Translations under genes and position numbers: made by a program
Notes under the pieces: generated by a model
The model's input: only the letters and a program-made list of their open reading frames with translations
What the model was told of the DNA's origin: nothing
Databases searched by the model: none
Assembly (NCBI GenBank): GCA_001970955.1
Contig: MPUH01000276.1
Span: 1 to 64,000 of the forward strand
Origin: Stentor coeruleus
Lineage: Eukaryota; Ciliophora; Heterotrichea; Heterotrichida; Stentoridae
Reading direction: 5' to 3'
Length of the DNA: 64,000 nucleotides
Shown here: one piece after another, positions 48,240-58,900 of the stretch
Layout: the number at the start of each line of letters is the position of its first letter
Numbering within the stretch: the stretch's first letter is position 1

Positions 48240-49290
48240 AGAACTTAAAATTAAAAAATAGTTTTATATGCAAATAAGCTTATTTTGTAAATATGATTAA
48301 TTTTTTATATTTAACTCCTTACTTATTAGCATTTTCACTAATCTCAGTTGCATGATTTAATGATATTACTAAGTATTTATCACTAACTAAGTGTTAGCTG
48401 ATTTTAACTTGTTTTTTTTTCTTTGCTATAAATTACTTCCATTGATTAGGTTTTCAATTAGCTTGATCTTAACTTGTCCAAAATAGCACGACTCTAGATA
48501 TATATGACTTCAAATTGCGTTATTGCTTGTGGTGTTTCATTTTAGATAGATGCCCATTTTTATGATCAATTTAATTTAGTAATTCAAGGCTATCTAAGCC
48601 TATATTAATAGAAATATACCTTTCCCACTGCAGATATTATTTATATTCATTCTCTAAAGTCTCGATTCTTATTTGCTAGTTTTTTTCACTGAGTATTAAA
48701 TTGAATTATCTAATCTATTAAAGTTTCAAAATAAAAGTGTCTGGGTTTACATTGTCTCTGATCCAGTTTTGATTAATAAATTCTCGAGCTTCTAAAGAAA
48801 AGATAAATTTTTCATTATCTTCACGCTATTCCATAAAATCAAACATCTCCAACTAAAAATTAGAATAAATTGCCTCAAACCACTTATAACAGTGTACTAA
48901 AAATCCTTTCAAAACCTTCCATAAAATCTAAAAAATGCTCTTCAGACAGTCTAAAGTAAGCAAAACCATAACCTAAAACTTTTATACACCAAAAATTAAG
49001 CGAATTCTCTCTATAACTCAAATATATCAAATGCTTGCAAGTAAGCCTAATTAACTAATCCTCAATATCTTCGCCTTCTTGTCTCTTGGGAACACCAGAA
49101 ACTGGTTGATTAAGGACATAGGAATTAACATTTTCAACCCACTTTCTAAAACCAAATATGCTCTTTACTCATGAGCTCAAGACTATGTAGCCATCTGATA
49201 CCCTTGCAGATACTTACTTGCACCTAAGAGCTCTTTGATATGTAAAGTTTCCAACTGCATATTTATGGTACTTAGGTTAGTTAGCATGGC
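48240..49290 (-). pseudogene. Decayed gene, family unknown
   Basis: In the spacer 48033-49731, minus-strand stretches read as protein: from ATG 49287 LSTINMQLETLHIKELLGA; near 49150 FGFRKWVENVNSYVLNQP followed by an acidic stretch; near 48960 YGFAYFRLSEEHFLDFMEG; near 48780 REFINQNWIRDNVNPDTF; then a Gln/Lys-rich helical stretch towards 48240. The pieces fall in at least two frames. In the last ~190 codons the frame stays open apart from TAA/TAG codons and one TGA. A GT-AG 15-mer lies at 49203-49217 but lacks the A at position 10 seen in the better introns. No family is recognised. Confidence 0.4.
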
Positions 49291-49731
49291 ATAATTAAAA
49301 AAATGTTTTATAAAATAACTTTTGTAGGTATTGATAATTTTTTGACTATCATATGATATAGAGTTTATATAAAGATCTTAATAGGAAAAGAAGTGAAAAT
49401 ATGCAGATTGGAAGGAGAAACTTTAATATAACTGGGATTTTTAGTTTGAAAAAAAAATGTCATACAGAAATGTATAAAAAAACGCTGTTTTTGCATATGA
49501 TTTAAGCATATTTTATGTTTATATCACGAATTAACTGAAGAAGATCTTAGTTACAGGTTTCTTAGCTATATTTTAAGTCATTCATAAATCAATTAATAAT
49601 ATAAACAATCCCTTCAATCAAAAAATTACAATTTAAACCGCAAATAAACCTTTCTCACAATTGTGACATTTATTTTATAACTTAAACAAGAAGTCATTAA
49701 ACTACTTAAACATAAAATCCAAATAATAAAT

Positions 49732-51456
49732 ATGTCAAAACATAATAAAAACACAGATTTCATAAATTTACTTGAAAAGGAAATTAAAAGACTCTCTCCA
49801 AGTCTTTCCTTATCACTAAAATCAGCTGATCCACTTGGACAAATTTTAGAAATAGTTAGAATTGCTACAGACACACTCATTGAGGAAAAGAAAACTTTGG
49901 AACTTGAATACACACAGTTAAGCAGAGAAAGCTCACCAAGACTATTAGGCGAAGACTCAAAAGAGCTAAGAGACTCAAAAGCAAAAATTCTTTATGCCCA
50001 GAAGGAGCTGTCTAAAATCCAAGGACTGCTCAAGGCTAAAGAAAAGCGCCTTGACGCCAAAGAACAAGAGATTCTTAGTCAAACCTCTAAACTATCTGAA
50101 GATCGTCGAATATTAGACTTTGAAAAGTCAGAACTTGAATTTAAAACTCAAGAATTGGAAAGCAATATCCGATCTTTACAAGAAAAAGAGTCAAGTTTTA
50201 GCATCTCCTCCAATAAATACTGGCTAGACAAAGAGTCTTTAGAAAAGGAAAAAGATGCCATTCACATCCTAAAGCAAAAAATCGAAAAAAACTACTCTGA
50301 AAGTGAGAAAATCAAAGAACTTGCAATGCTGGCCGAAGAAAATTTAAAAAAAGAACAAGAAATTTTAAAAGTCGAAAGACAAATGCTTGAAGAAAAAGCT
50401 CAAGATTTATCTTCGAAACAGAAATATATAGATAGAACCCATACAGAACTGGAAAGGGAGAAAAAAATAATAGATATAGAAAAGAAAAAAATCTTCAATG
50501 AAAAAGACGAACTAGTTAAAATCAAGCAGCAAATAAGTGATGATCGACTTTCTTGTCATGAAGAGCAACAAGAAACTGAAAAGTCTAAAAAAACAAACGA
50601 GTCTAGAATGAGTGAAGCAAGACCAAGTATTGATAGCAGCAAAAGTAGAGAACTAGCCAAAATATATGAAAAACTCAAGGCCCAGATTGAAATCTTCAAC
50701 AAAGAAACCGAAGATAGGGAGATAATAATAAGTTGTCAGCAGCAAACTATGCGATCTGATACTGAAAAAATCTCTAAAAATTACGCAAATCTTAGTCTGA
50801 TAGAGCAAAGTTTGTTAAGAACAAAATCAGAAATTCTTGAATTTAATAAAATTATCTTACCTCAAATCGAAGACATGTACAAAGAGTCTATAAGCTTGTT
50901 CCAAACTTTTGCAGTAAGATTTTCTGAGGTTGAAGCACTAGAAAGAAAGCTGGCTGAGTATTTAAATATGACTGGACCTAGTGAAAATGGCACGAGTCCA
51001 ACTGAAAAAAGGGTCAAGATTATGGACAAAAAAAGTCTTGAAAGAGAGGAAAATATGGAAGGCCATGGAAAAAGTAATATGGAAAATGGAGTAAGATTGT
51101 CTACCGAGTTGGAGATGAGGGACTTGGAAAGCAGAATCAAAGCTGTGGAAATTAGAGAACGGGAGTTAGATTTTGCTTTACTCGATAATTCTCGTATGAC
51201 TGAATATTTGAAAAAAGCTAAGAATAAAATAAGGGTTGATAAGGATAAGGTTAGAGAAGAAAAGGATAAAATTAAAATACAAGCGTTTCAGTTGGAACAG
51301 AGAATCAAAGCACTTACTATAAAGGAAAATGAGATACAGAGCTTTAAGATAGAGTTAGATAAGAAAGCGAATTTGCTTAAGATTAAAGAGAAGCAGCTTG
51401 ACTTGAAAATAATTAATACCAGAGTAGGTGAGCAGACAATATCAAGTGATAGATAA
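49732..51456 (+). CDS. Coiled-coil protein
   Basis: 574 residues, almost entirely Glu/Lys/Ser/Leu heptads (LYAQKELSKIQGLLKAKEKR, EREKKIIDIEKKKIFNEKDE), broken by a short linker at ~285-300 and a Gly/Pro-containing segment at ~410-450 (NMTGPSENGTSPTEKR). No other domain. Comparable proteins in ciliates are cytoskeletal fibre or basal-body components; the sequence itself gives no assignment. The start ATG at 49732 follows a G-poor spacer. The stop is TAA. Confidence 0.85.
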   Translation: MSKHNKNTDFINLLEKEIKRLSPSLSLSLKSADPLGQILEIVRIATDTLIEEKKTLELEYTQLSRESSPRLLGEDSKELRDSKAKILYAQKELSKIQGLLKAKEKRLDAKEQEILSQTSKLSEDRRILDFEKSELEFKTQELESNIRSLQEKESSFSISSNKYWLDKESLEKEKDAIHILKQKIEKNYSESEKIKELAMLAEENLKKEQEILKVERQMLEEKAQDLSSKQKYIDRTHTELEREKKIIDIEKKKIFNEKDELVKIKQQISDDRLSCHEEQQETEKSKKTNESRMSEARPSIDSSKSRELAKIYEKLKAQIEIFNKETEDREIIISCQQQTMRSDTEKISKNYANLSLIEQSLLRTKSEILEFNKIILPQIEDMYKESISLFQTFAVRFSEVEALERKLAEYLNMTGPSENGTSPTEKRVKIMDKKSLEREENMEGHGKSNMENGVRLSTELEMRDLESRIKAVEIRERELDFALLDNSRMTEYLKKAKNKIRVDKDKVREEKDKIKIQAFQLEQRIKALTIKENEIQSFKIELDKKANLLKIKEKQLDLKIINTRVGEQTISSDR

Positions 51457-51632
51457 CGGGCTAACTAATAATTAATAATCAGTAAATATTAAGATATTTA
51501 TGATAAATAAACACATGGCTTATGCTAAAGCAATTTCACCGAAAACTAAAGAATTATTACATAAGTTATAAAAAATATCTCCTTAGCATATAATTTATAT
51601 TTATCAAAAATAACTATGAAAATGATTAAAAA

Positions 51633-52016
51633 TCACTTATCAATGCTAAGGAAATTTCTATAAAAGCAATGCATCGAAACACCGCTCTGTTTAGAGGTTA
51701 AAATACTATTCCGTTTACACTGCGAAAACCTTCTCTTTACAGAAGGTGAAGTTTTAATCTTTTTAAGCGATGGCAAAATACTATGCACGATATGTATTTT
51801 TCCTTTGTAAATCTTGTTTGCCATAACTTCCCTTGGCTCATTAAATAGACTAGCAAATCTTGATGCTGGCTGCAATATTTTTTTCTTCGAACTAAGCAAA
51901 TCTTTATTAGTTTTGCAACGAGATTTTGAATACACGATAAGCCGTTCTGGTGTAGAATCTTCTTTGAAATCTGCTTGTATCTGCTCGTCTTTATAGTCAC
52001 AATGTTTTTTTTCCAT
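51633..52016 (-). CDS. Small basic protein, unrecognised
   Basis: 127 residues, ATG 52014-52016. An acidic N-terminus (YKDEQIQADFKEDSTPERL) is followed by a strongly basic Ser/Lys/Arg body (SLKKIKTSPSVKRRFSQCKR). No domain or membrane segment. It could be a nucleic-acid or tubulin-associated small protein. A second frame of 87 codons overlaps but has poorer composition. It is convergent with the coiled-coil gene. Confidence 0.6.
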   Translation of the reverse strand: MEKKHCDYKDEQIQADFKEDSTPERLIVYSKSRCKTNKDLLSSKKKILQPASRFASLFNEPREVMANKIYKGKIHIVHSILPSLKKIKTSPSVKRRFSQCKRNSILTSKQSGVSMHCFYRNFLSIDK

Positions 52017-52983
52017 AATATTTTTTATTTCTTACTATAGATGTGGTATTTTACAATTATTAGATCAGAACTTCTGTGAATTATTGCACAAGGCTTAAAG
52101 TTTTGTGATTGTTGCTAACATCACAATTAGACTGAAGATTTCACTTAGGAGTATATCATAAAAATTGATAAATTTGAAGGTTTTTCAAGAAAATTTATAT
52201 CAATGAAGATTTTTATGGATCTTTCGTGTATTAGATTGTGGTCTAAGTAAAGATAAATCAAATTTCCTATAGATTAGAGCTTGAGTACAGCTTTTGAAGG
52301 CTTTTTTCGATATGAATATATTATTCAGCCCAAATTCTTTATAAATTAACTTCAAGAATTTGGATTATCAGCAATAAACCTTCATCTTTGATTGAATTAT
52401 CACTTATTTTTAAGACTCTCCTTCGAATCTGAAATGCTAAAATGAAATACCTCTGAAAAAATTACTCATTTTTTCAAAGATTTTTGCTTTATTTTAAGCC
52501 ATAGGATGTCTGTACTAAGTAGCAAGTTTTTGCGATTAATAATTTCTAAACTATTATTTTTGATACTTTTGAATAATAGACTGTTGAATATTTTATTAAA
52601 TATTTTACTAAAGTATAATCTTTTTCTACGCGAAAATTTTGGAAAAAGACCTAGATTCTGTTGAATAACTTACTCCTTTTAGTATTTTTCAAGGATGCTG
52701 ATTAGCTTAAATTTTGAGAGCAGATTGAAGAAAATTTATTACTTTTATAAAATAATATGCAAGATTTAAATATAAGTATTTTATAATTATAAAGAGATTT
52801 AATGGATTGAGATTTTAATAACAACATAGTAAAATTCAATATATTTTTTATGAATCTTTTAACCAGATTATTATATTTAAGGTATTTTAATAAAAGCCAA
52901 TTATATATTTCCAAGGTTTGTTGCAAGACAATATTATTCATGTATATATTATATAAAGACTTTATCTAAAAGCTACCATTATA
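52017..52983. other. Spacer between the basic protein and Piezo
   Basis: 967 bases, very AT-rich, without an intact gene. Two plus-strand frames between 52190 and 52760 look weakly protein-like when some stops are ignored, but both are equally plausible, so neither is supported. Confidence 0.45.
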
Positions 52984-55900
52984 TTAATCTAGCTTTTCTT
53001 TGATTGAACTGCTGCCAGTGAGTTTTTTTATTAACTCAGGTGACCTTAATATGTCCAATAATTCAAAATAAAACTCCTGTTCTTTGCTGATATTGCCTAT
53101 CATCCTACTAACATAGACCGCTACACAGAGAGTATTTAAAGTTGCTGCATTTTTCATATCTGTCATAACAGCGTTCATACCACTACCATATGTTACAACT
53201 CTTATCAACCTCCCTGCTAGTAAGACTATTGAAAGGTAGAAGGTAAATATAGAGAAATTGAAAGTCATTGGACTATATGTGTCTGATATTGTGTAAAACC
53301 GTAAACCAACTTTACCATCATGCCAAGAAGTTGTTAAGACTTTCCAATATTTCTCAGTTGGTTCTTCTACCAGCCTAAGTATAAGATCACGCTTATAGTC
53401 ATCTTGTTTAATCTCATAGATTGTGATCTGGTCCCCTGCACTTGGCAGACGGAGGACTTTATATATAGCCTTATTTAGGGTTAGAGTTTCATTAGTTCCA
53501 TTGAAAATCATATTGTAAAGCAATTTAGCGTGCACATACTCCAGAGGATAGAAGTTTTCTTTTGACACCACTGGTATTTTAGGTGGATATTTTCTTGTGA
53601 ACTTATATTCGAGTACTAAAGAAAATTCTAGCTTTTCATCTGCTGATGAGTTCATAACTTTAAATAAGTTGTTTTTAAGGTCTTCTCTTGTAGGTGTTGT
53701 GATATCCCAGTTAACATCAGCACTCCCAGGCATGTTAATTTGTTGCATGTTTTTCCAGTCTTCATATCTTATTTCAGAACTCTCATTGAATGACCTACTA
53801 TAAAATCCTTCCTCATCAACATCTTTTAAAGAATCAGCTGTAGAAAGTGAATAAAGTTTATATGTCCGTGCTCCAATTAAGATTTTCACTGACATACTAA
53901 CCGAAGAAACTTTATTCATTTCTACGATCGGGTTAAGCGTGCTAAAAATCAAAAGAGGCAAAAGTATAAACAGCAGCATAATAACAAGTGCACAAGCCCC
54001 ATATAAGCATTTTTCTAAAATAAGTACATTAGCTCCTTTACTTCTCATCGATATGCTTTTCTGTGTACACTGGTTAGTAAAAAGATTAGCTTGAATGTCT
54101 TCAAACTTAAACCACTGAAAGATATCAAGTCCTGTTTTTGTAAAAGTCCAATCAATAACCGTCCTTAACTCAAAAAGAAACGGTGCACCTCTATAAAACT
54201 TAAATAATCCTGATGTATAAGGGCCTATGTATCTCATAAGAGGAAATGATATTTCTGTAAAACTCGGTAGACCAAAGCGAATTTGTTGAGCTTGAATAGT
54301 TAAATAAAGGACATAAAGTACATAGAAAATTTTCAAAAACATGTTATTAGAGAAATCATTGCATGTTTTTTGCCTTTTAGGATTTTCGCAATAGACTTTA
54401 TTACTATTTCCAGGAAAGTACCAGAAGATCACTAGATGTACACCAATAAGTAGGATTCCATGAACTATGAGTTTAAATAATAGGATTATGTTAATAGCTT
54501 GGTCTCGTTCTTTTTTTGCTAGTGCCAAATCTTTGGTGATTGTTTTCATGCCGAACATGTCTTTAAGATTTTCATTTTGCTCTAGAGGTATTGGCTCATA
54601 TGCATCAAAGGATTTGTCTATCGTTGTTTTATGTTTACGGTATAGTGAGTTGTATTCGGACTCAATGTCTTTAGAACTTTGTATGGTTACAGCTGTATGT
54701 CTTAAGTAAACATATCGGTCATATAAAATAAGCAGGACCACTATTAATAATGAAACCACCATACGACCTTGGAACTGATTTGACACAATTGACATGTAAA
54801 TATCTTGAGAAAAACCATCCATGCTATTGAAGAATATGAATAAATACATGAGGATGATCAACTGCATGATAAAAGTAAAAAGGTAAAGGTCTTTTCCTGG
54901 CTTCTCAGCAGTATTTCTTGGCATTAGTCTTCTGAAAAATCCTTTTGGTTTCTTGGCTTCAAAATGCTTGGTTTCGTTTCCTTCAATGCGAAAACGGGCT
55001 AACTCAAAACTCTCAATATCAGTTTCAATAGTATAAATCATACCAATTCGCAGCATATAATATTCATGGCATAGTAACGAGAACATCACTAAAACATCCC
55101 ATATAGCATAGAAAAACAAGCTTTCACTATAAGTATTAGATGCCAGATTAAATCCAATCCTAAAAGGGTCTTCATAATCTTTCAAAAAATTTTCATTGAT
55201 TTTTTTCCAAATTTCCATTTGCAGTGTGTATTTTATAAACATAACAAGCCCAGAATAGTAAAGCATGAATCTGAAGAACTGAATTCGTGGACGAGGGAAT
55301 TCTAGCATAGCATAACCGAGGACTGATATAGGGAACACTATAGACTCTAAACTTGCGTACATATAGTGATTGACAAAGAAGAGGAAGTAAACTATTGCTT
55401 GAGTATTGCTAGCAAAGGCATAACAGATAAGCTGAGGGTAGTCAGTCCATCTTAATTCATAAATATCGTTTTTACTTTCTGGGAATGTTTTATCTTGGCT
55501 TAAGTATATAATTTTGTGGTTTACTTCTTTGCCTTTAGATTCACTATCAGACCTACTAGAGTTACTCTCAGAATTGCTATCAGAATTACTATCATAATTG
55601 CTTTCAAATTCACTTTTTTCTATGTTCGGCTTATGTCCAAGAAAATTTGAAACGGTGAGGAATTCATTTTCTTCTTCGATTTTTTCATGTTTTTCAGAAT
55701 TATTAGCAAAGGCAGTCATGGATTTTTCATACAAGTTCTGCTTCTCCCTTTTTGTCTGACTTATCATATCTTGTTTGTTGATTTTCTGTAAGAATTTCTT
55801 AAACAAACAAGGGTTTGTGAGTTTTATCAGTCCTTGGATTAATGTTGACATCTTAGAAATAGGTTTTTTTTCTTTTATCCAGTTTTCTTGTAATAAATCG

Positions 55901-58900
55901 TCTTCAACTTGAAATTCCTGCTTGTCTCGGACTGCTCTCCTTTCAGATCCATAAAATCTTTTGTTCCAGATCTTAATATGCATTTCAAGCTTACGGACTT
56001 TTACCTCAAGGGTTTCTTTTCTTTTTACAGATTTTTGATGCATTGTAACTCTTTGCTGATTGAATTCAAAGGTCATTTCTCTTGAGATAACCTGGGATTC
56101 TTCAGCTATGGTTTGGCATTGACTACGGTGGGTTTCAAGAAAGTCCTTGCTTTTCATCATAGCATGAACCAGCATGAGTATGACAAAGGTGAAAATTTTA
56201 AAATAAATGCTTTTGTATTGGCTTTCTGGAGAACTACTGGATTCATTTGTATTGAGCTTAAACAAACCGAATACAGTGAACCAATTTAACCCATCGCTAA
56301 TTGAAAAATAAGGGATTTGTATAGTGATTTGCAGTACCAAGTCAATACTTATAAGCTGCAAGAACTTACCTAGCAAGAATGTATAAAAAGTGATGCCTTT
56401 TTGTCCGTGATCATTTTTTTCTATAAGCCGCTGAGTAAGGCTTGACCCAGTGCTTGTAGGTGAATTATCTGAGCTTAGGTAAATCGAATTTTCTTGAAAC
56501 AAAAATATTATACAGAAAAGGCAATATAAGGACGACAAAACACCTTTGCTTTGAGTTATAAACATCAGCACAATAAGAACTATCGAGAACCTGGCAAATT
56601 TATAAAATAAAACTTTCAGCTGAAAAATAATCGCTCTAAATTTAGTCTTAAAATTACTCTTTTCTAATTCTTCTTTAGATCCTTCACTTTTTGTTACACG
56701 CGCCAAGACCTTTTGCAGACCATCAAGTTGCAGTTCTCTCATTGAAAAGTGAAAGTAATAGATTAAGATTATGAATTGCAATAAGATGTTGTAAAAAATG
56801 CAATAAGCTTCTTCAAGTGCCAGCTCTAAGTAGAAAAATTGTTTTGTTTCTTTGTTCATTGGGATGTAATCACTGATTGGAATATAGATGTTTGATAAAG
56901 TTTTGGGGACTTCATACCAGGTAGTGTTGATGTTAGCAATTATTATAAGATATTCAATCAAAGTGATTATTATAAGCATATAACTGAGGATGATGGTTCG
57001 ACTGAATTTACTAAAGAAGGTCTGGATGAACACAAAAAGTACGTAGAGTATTGAAAAAACACTGATTTTATAGAAGGCGAGGAGCAGAAGAAACATTGGT
57101 ATTAGAGAGTCGAATATCAATTTGATTAGGGCTAGGACGCTGATATAGTTTATTTTTTTGATGAAATAGTCTTTAGTTTGGAGGAACTCTGGGAGAGTAG
57201 TCAGTTTTCTAGATATCAGTGCATTTCTGGGTGTGCTTCTAGCTAAAACTTGATCAAACTCATTGGAGCTTTCATCGCTTGACACAAGTGAGTCTTCATC
57301 AGATTCCCTAAGCAATTCTTTGGGCCTTAACCTCACTCTAAAATCCCAGCCATTTTTTTCATCCTTGCAAACTATCGGAATTATAAACTCCAAGCACTGC
57401 CTTTCAATAACCAATAATAAAAATATAACTAAAAATCCATATACTTCAGCCAATATCGAAGCACTACTATTATGATATCCAATAATAAAGCAAACTGCTT
57501 CAATATACCCATAGTATTCTTTATTAATAAAGTTCTCACTTATTAAATACCTTGCATAAGCCATAAGCAATGTGAATATCGTAAATCCAAACATTATTTC
57601 CCAGTTTTTAGCTCGGTATTTCCATTCTTTTTTCCTAATTGTATCAATGTTAAAATTCTTTTCTTTGATGCACATGTGAAAATAATAGAAAACCCTGAAC
57701 TGATAGATTCCCATGATTAATAAGTAGCTAAAAGTAGCTAAGGAAAGCTTCCAATAGATGCAAAGATACCCGACAAATAAAAAGACTATGTATTCAAAAG
57801 GTCTTGATAGAAAGTTGTAGAAAAATGCATACAGGTTGTTGTTACCACCTTTTGCATCTCTGATGAAGCTCACTGATAGATTAGGATTTTCTTCTCGGAG
57901 GCCTTTGTCATTATGCTCAGCAGCCCAGTTCATATTAATTCTGTGTGCAAGGACACTACAGATTAAAATTATTGTATCTTTAGATGTCCTACTATATAAC
58001 TCAGTTTTCCCATATACCCCTAAACCAATCAGGGATAGTTCCAAGTTTTGATTATCTAAAAAATATGGGAGAAACTGATACAAATATCTAATAGCCAAAA
58101 GAATCACACTGTAATACTGCAAAAGGTTTAAGTGCCAAGCAATATGGGCAAAGTTCATCTTAATCGTCCTTGCTGGGTTTGACAAGTGCTTTGTTAATAT
58201 CCATAAAATCAAAACAAGCCTCACAAAATTCAATATATTAGACACTTCAAGATAAACAACCAATAAAATCACAGAATACAACACCCAGAACTGAAAATGC
58301 TTAAAATACTTATAAGTTGTTTCACAAATCCCAAAAATAGTTGAGGTATATTCAAACTCCACATCTCTTGGTATATAATTATTTGCAAACAGTTGTAGCC
58401 CACAGCAAAAAACTTGTATCCAAATAAGATAATCATATTGGATCCCAGCAAACTCTTGTTTTTGGTTGTTGAGTCCTATAACTTCCCAAGCTTTATGTGA
58501 GGTGATGTTTTCAGGAATGAATCTCACAACTAAGCTCCAGGTTTCTTGGATAAAGAGCATAGATATTATATAAATAGATAGAGCTATCCATTTTTTTTTA
58601 ATAGATTTGACATCAGTCATGAAGAGCATGCAGAAAGTCATGATCCCTGTGTGTAGGAGATTTATAGCTGATAGGCCAATTATGAATAGTACAGTTAGGG
58701 ACAAGAGATATGAGTGAGAAATAGTTATTGAGACTATGCGTCCATACCAAGTATCTGGGACAGAATAGTTTATATACTTGAATTTTGGTGACTGACTATG
58801 AAGAAACGAGAACATGAGAATTGTAAATAACATAAAAAAGTGCATGTATGACTGAGACAGTGTCCAGAAACAGCTGAGGTAAGAAGACACATAGGAAAAA

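Noticed and set aside
48240-48810. Idea that the whole genome reads TAA/TAG as Gln
   Set aside because: All long genes in the window (Piezo, copines, WD40 proteins, kinesin) have no internal TAA/TAG and end at TAA, TAG or TGA exactly where homology or domain structure ends.
51737-52000. 87-codon frame overlapping the small basic protein
   Set aside because: Same strand, other frame; the 127-codon frame has better composition and start context.
52190-52760. Plus-strand protein-like reading between the basic protein and Piezo
   Set aside because: It requires ignoring TAA, TAG and TGA, and a second frame over the same DNA looks equally protein-like, so chance in AT-rich DNA is enough.
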